Origin: Clostridiales bacterium
GTDB taxonomy: Bacteria > Bacillota > Clostridia > Christensenellales > Aristaeellaceae
Direction: 5' to 3'
Assembly: GCA_004556545.1 (NCBI GenBank)
Contig: SFGO01000077.1
Span: 1-19,680, forward strand
Length of the DNA stretch: 19,680 nt
The position numbers were made by a program, and so were the translations under genes. The notes beneath the pieces are model-generated. The model worked only from the letters and a program-made list of their open reading frames with translations. It was not told the DNA's origin and searched no databases. Below, piece after piece: positions 1 through 7,768 of this stretch. Position 1 is the stretch's first letter. The number at the start of each line of letters is the position of its first letter.

Positions 1-39
1 TCCTTTCGGTTGGTTTGTGTCAACTCTACTATACCACAT
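1..39 (-). CDS. Possible start of a divergent gene cut by the window edge
   Basis: On the - strand an ATG at 39-37 is preceded by GGAGG (complement of 45-49) at a five-base spacing, and the frame stays open for the 13 codons left in the window (MWYSRVDTNQPKG). It would be divergent from the sensor kinase gene. Too little is visible to name a product, and a chance ATG after a purine-rich stretch is a real alternative. Confidence 0.22.
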   Translation of the reverse strand, partial: MWYSRVDTNQPKG

Positions 40-127
40 GGAGTCCTCCGGTCTCTTTCTTTTGCCCTTACTGTCCAATATGTATTGTAGCTCTACACTA
101 TGATCCAAGAAAAAGCCATTCCTCCCG

Positions 128-156
128 TTGAAAGAATCGGCCAAATATGCTATCAT
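128..156 (+). promoter_or_regulatory. σA-type promoter of the sensor kinase/response regulator operon
   Basis: TTGAAA (128-133), a 17-base spacer and TATCAT (151-156) each differ from the σA consensus at one position. The predicted transcript starts near 163, about 40 bases before the ATG at 202. This argues against the in-frame ATG at 100, which lies upstream of the promoter. Confidence 0.6.
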
Positions 157-201
157 CTGACTAAAATTCGGATGTTCCGCACGATACACGGGAGGAAAGC
201 C

Positions 202-1977
202 ATGAAACCCTTGCACCCTCATACCATTCACGGAAAGGTACGGTTAATGCTGCTGCTTTGCCTGACGGCCTGTCTGGTTTTGAGCTGGGGCGCTCTGGAA
301 ATCATGGTGAAAACCTGCAACGAGCAGCTTTTATTAAAGCATGAGGACGTCAATCATTGCCTGACCTATCTGCTGGAAAGCGCAATGGAACGGGTAGAGG
401 CTTTATCCATGGAGGTCTTTCAGAACGCGCAGGTGCAGGAATCGCTGACCCTGATCGCGCAGGAGCCGGAGTCGTCCGCACTGGTTCAGACCCAGCATGA
501 ACTGGTGGACGCGGTTATCAGCCTGTCATTCAACCGGCCCAGCTATGTGCATTTGATTGCCCTGATGGACCGGCAGCGCTCCCTCCATAGCTACGGCAGC
601 ATTCTTTTGATTGAGCCTTTTCGGGAACAGCTTTACGAGCTGATGGAATCCGATCCTCAGGACGGCAGCATCTCGTGGCGGATCATCGATCGAGAAAAGC
701 CGTCGCTGGCGCTGTGCCGGACGATTCGAAAGGCTAAGGTGGTCACGCTGGAGCCCATCGGCTTTTTGGCCCTGCTGGTCGATACGCGGGAAATGCTGGC
801 CAGCGCCAATATCCTTCACGACAGCTCCGGAGAAAGCACGCTGATTTATTTGAACGATCAGCTTCTTTATCAGGGCAGTCTGGTGACGGACGAAATGCTG
901 GCCGATCTGCGGCAGCCGGAGGAAGGGTACGCCGTTCAAACACTGGCGGGAAGCCGGTATTTTATCACCGCGTCCCAGCCTTCGGCCAAGAGGCTGCGGT
1001 TTGTTACGCTGTCCTCATACGATCAGGTCACCAATGTGCTGCATCGCACACAGATGGCCGTGGCGATGGGCGTGACGCTGATCCTGATTGCTATTATTTT
1101 TACCAGCGCAAGGCTTTCCAACCGTATCTTCAAGCGGCTTAACCGGCTGACCGCTATTGTTCGGGAAACGAAGGACAACGATTTTCTGGCCAAATTCGAC
1201 GACAGTCTGCTGGCCGAGCAGGACGAAGTGGGTACGCTGGCGCTGCGGTTTCGGGCATTGCTGGGGCAGATCGATCATCTGGTCAATCGGAACCTGCGCA
1301 AGCAACTGTCCGTGACGCAGGCGCAGGTCAAGATGCTGCAGGCGCAGATTCATCCGCATTTTCTCTATAATACGCTGGATAGCATCACCGCGCTGGCCCA
1401 GTCCAGCCATAATCGGAAAATCGCTCAGATGACCATGGCGCTGGCCCGCTTCATGAGGGCCTCTTTCCGATGGGATACCCACGTCTCGCTGGACGACGAG
1501 GTGCTGCTGGTGCAGGAGTACCTGAAAATTTACCGCATCCGCTACGAAAACCGGCTGGACGCTCTGATTGACTATCGGGCGGAGGACGGCGGGGTGCTGA
1601 TGCCGAAAATGATCCTTCAGCCGCTGGTGGAAAACGCTGTAAAGTATGGGCTGGAAAAGAAGGTGGGCGTCTGCCGGATCCGGGTGCGGCTCCGCAGAAG
1701 GGGACAGCGGCTTTCGATCTCCGTATGGGATAACGGCGTCGGCTTCCCCAAAGAGCAGGCGGCAGCCTTCGAACATCCGGAAAACTTTACGCAGGCAGAT
1801 ATTCACGGGCTCCACAACGTGGCCCGGCGGCTCTATTATACCTATGGGGACAGCATGGGAATCCGCATCCGAAGCCGTGAAAACTGCTGGACGAATATTT
1901 CCGTCATGATCCCCGCCGGGATTCCCATGATGGCCAAGGAGGTGCTGGGCGATGAAAAAGCTGATGATCGTGGATGA
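202..1977 (+). CDS. Sensor histidine kinase, YesM-type (591 aa)
   Basis: Membrane sensor kinase of the HisKA_7TM-independent YesM/LytS class (His_kinase PF06580 plus HATPase_c), which phosphorylates an AraC-type response regulator. From the ATG at 202, a first membrane segment spans residues 13-36, an extracytoplasmic sensor region 37-284, a second segment 285-305 and a HAMP-like linker 306-362. The phosphoacceptor motif QIHPHFLYNTL follows, with His386 as the likely phosphorylated residue, then the N-box QPLVENAVKYG (Asn478), the G-box DNGVGF (510-515) and GLHNV (536-540). The start at 202 is chosen because GGGAGG (190-195) precedes it and a good promoter lies between it and the upstream in-frame ATG at 100. 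The 3' end overlaps the regulator gene by 26 bases, so translation is probably coupled. Its position next to a sugar importer suggests that it senses an extracellular sugar; the ligand cannot be read from sequence. Confidence 0.93.
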   Translation: MKPLHPHTIHGKVRLMLLLCLTACLVLSWGALEIMVKTCNEQLLLKHEDVNHCLTYLLESAMERVEALSMEVFQNAQVQESLTLIAQEPESSALVQTQHELVDAVISLSFNRPSYVHLIALMDRQRSLHSYGSILLIEPFREQLYELMESDPQDGSISWRIIDREKPSLALCRTIRKAKVVTLEPIGFLALLVDTREMLASANILHDSSGESTLIYLNDQLLYQGSLVTDEMLADLRQPEEGYAVQTLAGSRYFITASQPSAKRLRFVTLSSYDQVTNVLHRTQMAVAMGVTLILIAIIFTSARLSNRIFKRLNRLTAIVRETKDNDFLAKFDDSLLAEQDEVGTLALRFRALLGQIDHLVNRNLRKQLSVTQAQVKMLQAQIHPHFLYNTLDSITALAQSSHNRKIAQMTMALARFMRASFRWDTHVSLDDEVLLVQEYLKIYRIRYENRLDALIDYRAEDGGVLMPKMILQPLVENAVKYGLEKKVGVCRIRVRLRRRGQRLSISVWDNGVGFPKEQAAAFEHPENFTQADIHGLHNVARRLYYTYGDSMGIRIRSRENCWTNISVMIPAGIPMMAKEVLGDEKADDRG

Positions 1978-2695
1978 CGAGGAGCTGATGCGTCAGAAGC
2001 TGGAAACGCTGGTGGATTATTCCCTGCTGGGCCTTCAGCTGGTGGCTCAGGCAAGGGACGGCAGCGAGGGGGAGCGGCTGATTCTGACCCATCAGCCGGA
2101 CGTGGTGATTACGGATGTGGTCATGCCCGGAAAAAATGGGCTGGAAATGATCGCCAGCCTGCAGGGAAAGACGCAGGCGAAGTTTATCATTCTTTCCGGC
2201 TATCAGGATTTCGATTACGTGAGAGAGGCGCTGCGGCTGGGCGCGGCGGACTACGTGCTCAAGCCGGTGCAGGCGCCGGAGCTGAAGCGCACGCTGGAGC
2301 GGGTGCTGGCCGTTCAGCCGCAGGAGGAGGAAGACGATCACCGCCGGTACGGCGAGATCGTGGCGCGGGTGCTTTCGCTGGTGGCGGAGGAGTTCTCCGA
2401 CCCCAAGCTTTCCCTGAAAAGCCTGTGCGCCAATTTTCTCTTTATGAATGAAACCTATGTGAGCCGACTGTTTCAGAAGCGCACCGGGCAGAAATTTTCC
2501 AGCTATCTCACAGCCTGCCGGATTCAGGCGGCTCAAACCCTGCTGACAGGTCAGCCGGAGCTTTCCATCGGCGAAGTGGCCGAGCGCGTCGGCTTCGGCG
2601 GGGACGCCAAATATTTTATCGAGGTTTTTCGGAAATCGGTGGGCGTTACGCCGGGCAAATTCCGGGCGGGGCAAAGCGGAAAAGAAGGATCGTAA
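1952..2695 (+). CDS. Response regulator, YesN-type, receiver plus AraC DNA-binding domain (247 aa)
   Basis: Partner of the preceding kinase and probable activator of the importer operon downstream. The receiver domain (residues 1-120) has the acidic pair Asp8/Asp9, phosphoacceptor Asp55 in VVITDVVMP, Ser82 and Lys104 in VLKPVQ. After a short acidic linker (about 122-135) an AraC-type double helix-turn-helix fills residues 140-240, including VSRLFQKRTGQKFSSYL and the second helix-turn-helix IGEVAERVGF. AAGGAGG at 1936-1942 fixes the ATG at 1952, inside the kinase gene. At 247 residues it is much shorter than typical YesN-like proteins, which are roughly 370-540 aa, because the region between receiver and DNA-binding domain is almost absent. 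Domain calls are firm; the regulon is inferred from position. Confidence 0.93.
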   Translation: MKKLMIVDDEELMRQKLETLVDYSLLGLQLVAQARDGSEGERLILTHQPDVVITDVVMPGKNGLEMIASLQGKTQAKFIILSGYQDFDYVREALRLGAADYVLKPVQAPELKRTLERVLAVQPQEEEDDHRRYGEIVARVLSLVAEEFSDPKLSLKSLCANFLFMNETYVSRLFQKRTGQKFSSYLTACRIQAAQTLLTGQPELSIGEVAERVGFGGDAKYFIEVFRKSVGVTPGKFRAGQSGKEGS

Positions 2696-2731
2696 AAGCG
2701 AAAAGCGTAAAAGCGCGAATGAACGCTCGAA

Positions 2732-2767
2732 GTCACTTTTTCGGTGTTTTAGGTCATTTTGTCCGGT
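2732..2767 (+). promoter_or_regulatory. Candidate response-regulator operator: 10-bp phased TTTT repeats upstream of the binding-protein gene
   Basis: TTTT tracts begin at exactly 2737, 2747 and 2757, followed by TCGGTG, AGGTCA and GTCCGG. Read another way, GTCACTTTTTCGGT (2732-2745) is echoed by GTCATTTTGTCCGGT (2753-2767) 21 bases on, so both halves face the same side of the helix, as expected for direct-repeat sites of AraC-type proteins. The block ends 22 bases before a good -10 box. Binding by the upstream regulator is inferred. Confidence 0.4.
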
Positions 2768-2789
2768 AGCGTTCCCCAATCGGTTCCGA

Positions 2790-2795
2790 TATACT
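2790..2795 (+). promoter_or_regulatory. -10 box of the importer operon promoter (weak -35)
   Basis: TATACT at 2790-2795 matches the σA -10 consensus at five of six positions. The bases 17 upstream (AGCGTT, 2767-2772) are a poor -35, which suits an activator-dependent promoter. The transcript would start near 2802 and give a leader of about 50 bases before the ATG at 2855. Confidence 0.4.
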
Positions 2796-2854
2796 CAGGA
2801 TAAACGCCGGGAAGGAAACCTGGCAAGACAAAATCTGCAAGGAGGAATCGATTC

Positions 2855-4117
2855 ATGAAAAAACTGCTTTCTATTCTTCTGACTCTGATGCTGCTGTGCG
2901 GCGTGAGCGCGTCCGCGCTGGCGGCGGACGAGCCCCTGCGCATCGCATGGTGGGGTTCCGAAGTCTCCAATGCCTTCCAGCTGGAGCTTTGCGATATGTT
3001 CACCAAGGCCACCGGCATTGAGTACGAGGCCGAATATCTGGGCTGGAACGACTACTGGGTCAAGATGAACACGTTGGCCGCGGCCAGCGATCTGCCCGAT
3101 GTGATCCGGCAGGACTACTCCCGCATTCAGGCTTATGTGGACAAGGGCCTGCTGATGGACCTGAACGAGCTGGTGGAAGCCGGTAAGATCGACCTGAGCA
3201 AGGTCAGCGACAGCGCGCTGTCCAGCGGCATGTTTGACGGCAAGCTCTACGGCATCAACATCGGCTCCAATGCATTCTGCTTCATCCAGAATGAAAAGCT
3301 CATCAAGGACGCCGGGATGGAACTGCTGCCTCAGGACGCGACTTGGGAGGATTTCGAAAAGTTCTGCCTGGAATACACCGAAAAGACCGGCAAAATTGCT
3401 GTTTGCCTGCCCGGCTTCGATATGAACGTTTTCCGTATCCGCGCCCGCAGCAACGGTCAGGATCTCTACAGCGACGATCAGAAGTCCCTCGGCTTTGACA
3501 AGCAGCTGCTGGCGGATCATTTCGCCATGATGAAGCGCCTTCACGACGCCGGTGCTACCGATAACGTCTCCGTGATGACCACCAACATCTCCAACGAGGA
3601 TCGTTCCTTCGCCAAGGGCGAAGCGGCCATGATCTTCGACTGGACCGACACCTACACCACCTATGACAACCTGCTCAAGGGCGAGTTCGGCGGCCTGAAC
3701 CTGAACATCCTGCCCGGCAGCGCTTCCGGCAAGGGCATGTATATCAAGCCCTCTCAGCTCTTCAGCGTGCCTGTGACCTCCGAAAACGTGGATGCGGCTG
3801 CGGCCTTCATCAACTACTGGATCAACGATATGGACGCGAACGTGTTCCTGGCCGGCCGCCGCGGCGTGCCGATCAACACCGAAGCCGCCAACAAGGTTGC
3901 GGAAAATCTGGACGATACCACCCAGCGCGTGTTCAATTACATTTCCAATGTGCTGCCTGAGTTCTCCTCCAAGATCTTTGCGCCCGACCCCGCCGCCAAC
4001 AGCGAAGTGGCCGACGAGTTCAACAAGCAGATCCAACTGGTGCTGTTCGGCCAGTCTACGCCCGAGCAGGCTGCGGACGATCTGTTCGCCTTTGCGGAGA
4101 AGGCGCTGAACCAGTAA
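2855..4117 (+). CDS. ABC sugar-binding protein, CUT1 family (420 aa)
   Basis: Extracellular solute-binding protein (SBP_bac_1-like, COG1653), which captures a sugar or oligosaccharide for the two permeases that follow. Residues 1-23 form a signal peptide (positive MKK, hydrophobic 4-16) with an A-L-A site before ADEPL, so type I cleavage looks likeliest. Cys15 lies inside the hydrophobic run but has a poor lipobox, so lipoprotein anchoring is uncertain. The mature start LRIAWWGSE and the internal PDVIRQDYSRIQ and FAKGEAAMIFDW segments are typical of the family, and the length is normal. AAGGAGG at 2839-2845 sets the start. Codons end strikingly often in C (AAC, GAC, ATC, TTC) compared with neighbouring genes, which suggests high expression. 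Two stem-loops follow before the first permease, in keeping with a binding protein made in excess. The ligand is not identifiable; the GH31/GH4 context suggests an alpha-linked oligosaccharide. Confidence 0.92.
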   Translation: MKKLLSILLTLMLLCGVSASALAADEPLRIAWWGSEVSNAFQLELCDMFTKATGIEYEAEYLGWNDYWVKMNTLAAASDLPDVIRQDYSRIQAYVDKGLLMDLNELVEAGKIDLSKVSDSALSSGMFDGKLYGINIGSNAFCFIQNEKLIKDAGMELLPQDATWEDFEKFCLEYTEKTGKIAVCLPGFDMNVFRIRARSNGQDLYSDDQKSLGFDKQLLADHFAMMKRLHDAGATDNVSVMTTNISNEDRSFAKGEAAMIFDWTDTYTTYDNLLKGEFGGLNLNILPGSASGKGMYIKPSQLFSVPVTSENVDAAAAFINYWINDMDANVFLAGRRGVPINTEAANKVAENLDDTTQRVFNYISNVLPEFSSKIFAPDPAANSEVADEFNKQIQLVLFGQSTPEQAADDLFAFAEKALNQ

Positions 4118-4126
4118 GGGTTTCCC

Positions 4127-4164
4127 GCCGCCCCCGAAGGACGCCTTTCGGGGGCGGCTTTCCC
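4127..4164 (+). terminator. Intercistronic stem-loop, partial terminator or mRNA-stabilising hairpin
   Basis: GCCGCCCCCGAA (4127-4138) pairs perfectly with TTCGGGGGCGGC (4147-4158) around an eight-base loop, and is followed only by TTTCCCC. The short T run suggests incomplete termination or protection of the upstream mRNA 3' end, just after the stop codon of the binding-protein gene. Confidence 0.6.
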
Positions 4165-4181
4165 CAAAATCAGACCGCACC

Positions 4182-4200
4182 GGCCGCGCAGCGCGCGGCC
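4182..4200 (+). other. Second GC-rich stem-loop in the binding-protein/permease gap
   Basis: GGCCGCGC (4182-4189) pairs with GCGCGGCC (4193-4200) around the three-base loop AGC. There is no T tract. It stands between the first hairpin and the permease start, where it could slow ribosome-free 3' decay or modulate the permease start region. Confidence 0.4.
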
Positions 4201-4228
4201 GTCGGTTCATCAAGGGCAGGTAATCATC

Positions 4229-5155
4229 ATGACGGCAATACCATGCACCCGGCGCAAGGCGAAAAATCGTCAGGCGATCGCAGACAACCGGGCCGGTTAT
4301 CTTTTTATCGCCCCCTGGCTGTTTGGCTTCTTTGTTTTCACCCTGTTTCCCATGCTGGCGTCTCTGTATCTGGCCTTCACCAAATACGACGGCTTTGGAG
4401 CGCCGGAGTTTATTGGCCTTGAAAATTTCCGGACGATGTTTTCCGATCCGGTTTTCTACACCTCTCTGGGAGTCACCTTCAAGTATGTGCTGCTGCTGGT
4501 GCCCTTCCGACTGGCGTTTTCGCTGCTGATCGCCATGATTTTGGCGACGCGCAACCATAAGGGCATCGGAATCTATCGCACGCTGTTTTATGTGCCCTCC
4601 CTGCTGGGCGGGAGCGTGGCGATTGCGATTATCTGGGGCAAGCTGTTCGGTGCGGACGGCGCGCTGAATTCCCTTCTGCAGGCCGTCGGCCTCAACGTGA
4701 CCCGCTCCTGGGTGGGCGAGCCGGGCACGGCGCTGTATGTGCTGGTGCTGCTGGGCGTGTGGCAGTTCGGTTCCTCCATGCTGATCTTCGTTTCCGGCAT
4801 CAAGCAGATTCCGGAAAGCTACTATGAGGCGGCGCTGATCGACGGCGCCAGCGCGCCCCAGCGCTTTTTCAAAATTACGCTGCCCATGCTGTCCCCGGTG
4901 ATCTTCTTTAACCTTCTGATGGGCATCATCACTGCGTTCAAGACCTTTACCGAGAGCATGGTCATTACCAACGGCGGCCCCTTCGACAAAACGCTGGTGT
5001 ACGCCCTTTACATCTACCGGCAGTCCTTCCAGTATTACAAGATGGGCTATGCCTGCGCGCTGAGCTGGGTGCTTCTGTGCATTATCGGCGTGGTATCCAT
5101 TTTCGTGTTCCGCTCCTCTGAGAGCTGGGTACACTATGAATCGAAGGGAGACTGA
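4229..5155 (+). CDS. ABC sugar permease, CUT1, UgpA/LacF-type (308 aa)
   Basis: First membrane subunit of the importer. Six hydrophobic segments are visible, the first at about residues 23-48 (LFIAPWLFGFFVF). The BPD_transp_1 coupling loop that contacts the ATPase lies at residues 198-223 (YYEAALIDGASAPQRFF, then ITLPMLSP). Segments such as APWLFGFFVFTLFPM, IGLENF and TNGGPFDKT are typical of UgpA/LacF-like subunits. The start at 4229 has only a modest site (GGGCAGG about ten bases upstream). It lies 111 bases after the binding-protein gene, with two hairpins between, and its stop overlaps the region carrying the next gene's ribosome binding site. No ATP-binding subunit gene is present, so a shared MsmX/MsiK-type ATPase encoded elsewhere is expected. 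Confidence 0.93.
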   Translation: MTAIPCTRRKAKNRQAIADNRAGYLFIAPWLFGFFVFTLFPMLASLYLAFTKYDGFGAPEFIGLENFRTMFSDPVFYTSLGVTFKYVLLLVPFRLAFSLLIAMILATRNHKGIGIYRTLFYVPSLLGGSVAIAIIWGKLFGADGALNSLLQAVGLNVTRSWVGEPGTALYVLVLLGVWQFGSSMLIFVSGIKQIPESYYEAALIDGASAPQRFFKITLPMLSPVIFFNLLMGIITAFKTFTESMVITNGGPFDKTLVYALYIYRQSFQYYKMGYACALSWVLLCIIGVVSIFVFRSSESWVHYESKGD

Positions 5156-5159
5156 CCTG

Positions 5160-6002
5160 ATGAACGGCAAAAAAGTCCGGAAAGCGCTGGCCTTTCATAT
5201 CCCGGTCATTCTGCTTTCCATCGTTATGATCTATCCGCTGGCGTGGATGATCGCCAGCTCGCTGAAGGAAAACAGCCAGATTTTCACTCAGGCGCACAGC
5301 CTGATCGCCAATCCGCCCCATTGGGAAAACTACGTCAAGGGCTGGCAGGGGAGCGGACGCTATACCTACGCCACGTATTTCTCCAATTCTGCTTTCGTGA
5401 CGATCCTTTCCACCATTGGCGCGGTCGCGTCCTCCTCGCTGGTGGCCTTTGGCTTTGCACGAATTCCCTTCAAAAAGAAAAACCTCTGGTTTGCTCTGCT
5501 GATGGGAACCATGCTGCTGCCCAGTCAGGTGCTGGTGGTGCCGCAGTATATGGTGTTCAAATCCCTCGGCTGGCTGAATACCTATCTGCCGCTGATTATT
5601 CCGCAGTTCTGCGGCTCCGCGTTCTTTATCTTCCTGAACATGCAGTTCATGCGGGGCGTGCCCTCCGAGCTGGATGAAGCGGCGAAAATCGACGGCTGCG
5701 GCTGGTTCCGCACCTATCTGAGCGTGCTGCTGCCCCTGTCGGTTCCCTCGCTGATTACCTCGGCGATTTTCTCCTTCTACTGGACGTGGCAGGATTTCTT
5801 CGGCCCCTTGATCTATCTGAGCAAGCCGAAGAAATACACGGTCTCCATTGCACTGAAAATGTTCGCCGACCCTACGGTCGCCACGGACTGGACGGGGCTT
5901 TTCGCCATGAGCACCCTGTCGCTGGTGCCGGTTTTGCTGATTTTTATCTGTTTCCAAAAATACCTGGTAGAAGGCGTTGCCACGACCGGTTTGAAAGGAT
6001 AA
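5160..6002 (+). CDS. ABC sugar permease, CUT1, UgpE/LacG-type (280 aa)
   Basis: Second membrane subunit of the importer. The hydrophobic N-terminus (residues 12-33, IPVILLSIVMIYPLAWMIAS) and the coupling loop at 170-196 (ELDEAAKIDGCGWFRTYL followed by VLLPLSVP) are typical of UgpE/MalG-like subunits; the protein ends in a short tail after EGVATTGLKG. The start at 5160 is preferred over the in-frame ATG at 5136 because AAGGGAG (5144-5150) lies nine bases before it and the upstream stop is at 5153-5155. The gene follows its partner with a four-base gap and precedes GH31 by six bases, so the three are almost certainly cotranscribed. Confidence 0.93.
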   Translation: MNGKKVRKALAFHIPVILLSIVMIYPLAWMIASSLKENSQIFTQAHSLIANPPHWENYVKGWQGSGRYTYATYFSNSAFVTILSTIGAVASSSLVAFGFARIPFKKKNLWFALLMGTMLLPSQVLVVPQYMVFKSLGWLNTYLPLIIPQFCGSAFFIFLNMQFMRGVPSELDEAAKIDGCGWFRTYLSVLLPLSVPSLITSAIFSFYWTWQDFFGPLIYLSKPKKYTVSIALKMFADPTVATDWTGLFAMSTLSLVPVLLIFICFQKYLVEGVATTGLKG

Positions 6003-6008
6003 GAGAAA

Positions 6009-7535
6009 ATGATGAAACAGCTCGGTTTTTCCATGCTTCCGGGGGAAGCGTGGTGGGGCGGAAGCGTCCATGCGGGCCATGAAATGCCCCTGACGGCCCA
6101 GAGCGTTTTAACGCTGGATCCTGATCGCGGGCGGGAGAACGATCAGTTCGCCCCTCTGTATGTGTCCTCCATGGGACGGTATCTTTGGAGCGAACGCCCC
6201 TTTGTGCTGGAAGCAAAGGCCGGGAGGGTGGAATGCCGCGGCACGGGAGAAATCCTGCTGGAAGAAGGCTTCGGCGACCTGCGGGGCGCTTATCTGGCCG
6301 CCTGCCGGGCGCATTTTCCCTTTACGGGAACCCTGCCGGACCGGCGCTTTTTCACCCAGCCCCAGTATAATACGTGGATCGAGCTGGGCACGGATCAGAC
6401 TACGGAGAATATTCTCCGCTACGCCCGGGGCATTCTGGCGCACGGCCTGCCTGCCGGGATTCTGATGATCGACGGCGGCTGGCAGGAGGATTACGGCGTT
6501 TTCGAATTCCACAAGGGCAAGATTCCCGACCCGGCCTATCTGATGTACGAGCTGCACCGAATGGGCTTCGGAGTCATGATCTGGACTTCTCCCATTGTGG
6601 GCAGCGCCGGAACCCATTATAAGCGGCTGCGGGACAAGGGCTATCTGCTGCTGGACAAAGACGGCGAAATCGCCATCCGGAAGTGGTGGAGCGGTTACAG
6701 CGCCGTGCTGGATCTGAGCAATCCGGAGCCAGCGGAATGGTATCATGGAGAGCTGCACCGGCTGATGGACTGCTACGGCGTGGACGGCTATAAGTTCGAC
6801 GCCGGGGACGTATATTTCTTTCAGGACAGCGACCGTTCCCATGTGCCTATGCTGGCCCGGGAACAGACGGCAGTATTCAACGAGGTGGGCTCTCACTACA
6901 GCCTGAACGAGTTCCGCGCGGCGTGGAAGTTCGGCGGCCAGCCCATTGTGGCCCGGCTTCACGATAAGTATCACAGCTGGAACGATTTCGGACTGAATAC
7001 GCTGATTCCCCATACGCTGCTGCAGGGCTTGCTGGGCTACGCCTATTGCTGCCCGGATATGGTGGGCGGGGGCATTCTGGATTGCTTCAACAAGGGCCAG
7101 AAGATGGACGAAGAATTGTTTGTCCGCTGGGCGCAGGCCAATGTCTTCATGGGAATGATGCAGATGTCCGTTTCACCGTGGCGGGTGCTGAACGAAGAAA
7201 ACGCCGCCCGGGTGGTCAAAGCGCTGAAGCTGCACGCTTCTCTCGGCGAAACCTTCTACCGACTGGCGCAAAACGCCGCGCAGACCGGCGAACCCATCAC
7301 CCGGCACATGGCCTATGCCTTCCCGGGACAGGGCTTCGAAAGCGTCAGCACACAGTTCATGCTGGGCGACCGACTGCTGGCTGCTCCGGTGCTGGAAAAG
7401 GGCGCGGCGGAAAAGACAGTCTGGCTGCCGGAAGGCCGCTGGAAGAGCTGGAAGGGCGAAACACTTCAGGGCGGCTGCAAGGTGACGCTGCCCGTCACGC
7501 TGGATGATATTCCTCATTTTGAACGGCTGGACTAA
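6009..7535 (+). CDS. Compact glycoside hydrolase family 31 enzyme (508 aa)
   Basis: Retaining alpha-glycosidase with a GH31 TIM barrel, probably cytoplasmic because no signal peptide is seen. After a short beta-rich N-terminal part (1-120), the barrel runs from WIELG (123-127) and GILMIDGGW (150-158) to about residue 400, with a small beta domain at the end (VWLPEGRWKSW). Asp264 in YKFDAGD sits where GH31 enzymes have the nucleophile. Asp326 in HSWNDFGLN matches the acid/base position, and CPDMVGG (348-354) matches the family's GxDIGG turn. The protein is shorter than classical alpha-glucosidases and resembles compact GH31 members of the MYORG/PsGal31A kind, for which alpha-galactosidase activity is known; that placement is tentative. 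AAAGGAT about nine bases upstream supports the start. It is the last gene of the importer operon and is followed by a terminator. Confidence 0.88.
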   Translation: MMKQLGFSMLPGEAWWGGSVHAGHEMPLTAQSVLTLDPDRGRENDQFAPLYVSSMGRYLWSERPFVLEAKAGRVECRGTGEILLEEGFGDLRGAYLAACRAHFPFTGTLPDRRFFTQPQYNTWIELGTDQTTENILRYARGILAHGLPAGILMIDGGWQEDYGVFEFHKGKIPDPAYLMYELHRMGFGVMIWTSPIVGSAGTHYKRLRDKGYLLLDKDGEIAIRKWWSGYSAVLDLSNPEPAEWYHGELHRLMDCYGVDGYKFDAGDVYFFQDSDRSHVPMLAREQTAVFNEVGSHYSLNEFRAAWKFGGQPIVARLHDKYHSWNDFGLNTLIPHTLLQGLLGYAYCCPDMVGGGILDCFNKGQKMDEELFVRWAQANVFMGMMQMSVSPWRVLNEENAARVVKALKLHASLGETFYRLAQNAAQTGEPITRHMAYAFPGQGFESVSTQFMLGDRLLAAPVLEKGAAEKTVWLPEGRWKSWKGETLQGGCKVTLPVTLDDIPHFERLD

Positions 7536-7540
7536 ACAGG

Positions 7541-7585
7541 GCCCGTCCTGTTCGCTGATGAAAGGCAAATGGGACGGGCTTTTCT
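7541..7585 (+). terminator. Rho-independent terminator after the GH31 gene
   Basis: GCCCGTCC (7541-7548) pairs with GGACGGGC (7572-7579) and is followed directly by TTTTCT. The 23-base loop is large, but the GC-rich stem, the T run and the position six bases after the stop codon make a good terminator for the importer/GH31 operon. Confidence 0.65.
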
Positions 7586-7662
7586 ATAGGCTTTTGTACC
7601 AAAACGCCGCTTCCTTCACGAAGAAAGGAAGCGGCGTTGCAGAGTGTCAAAAAAGTGGAGGT

Positions 7663-7683
7663 GCAGGAGGCACTGCCTCCTGC
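7663..7683. repeat. Perfect hairpin in the composite element, core 1
   Basis: GCAGGAGGC (7663-7671) and GCCTCCTGC (7675-7683) form a perfect nine-base stem with loop ACT. No T tract follows on either strand. Confidence 0.7.
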
Positions 7684-7691
7684 CGGGGTTA

Positions 7692-7708
7692 TAGGGGCGG
7701 AGCCCCTA
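7692..7708. repeat. Perfect hairpin in the composite element, core 2
   Basis: TAGGGGC (7692-7698) and GCCCCTA (7702-7708) form a perfect seven-base stem with loop GGA, nine bases after the preceding hairpin. Confidence 0.7.
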
Positions 7709-7738
7709 ACCCTTGTGCCGCAGCACTTTCCCCGCAAC

Positions 7739-7768
7739 CCCGCAAACCAGCGTAGCGCTGTTTGCGGG
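7739..7768. repeat. Hairpin with a bulged base in the composite element, core 3
   Basis: CCCGCAAAC and AGCG, separated by one bulged C (7748), pair with CGCT and GTTTGCGGG around loop TAG, giving a 13-pair stem. Confidence 0.65.

Noticed and set aside
100..201. N-terminal extension of the sensor kinase from the ATG at 100
   Set aside because: A good promoter (128-156) and ribosome binding site (190-195) lie after it, and the extension adds a non-conserved segment before the first membrane helix.
2795..5170. 791-codon open frame on the - strand opposite the binding-protein and permease genes
   Set aside because: It lies antisense to two or three clearly recognisable genes, its protein is low-complexity (rich in H, Q, G, R) with no domain, and no ribosome binding site fits. 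It results from the strong codon bias of the + strand genes.
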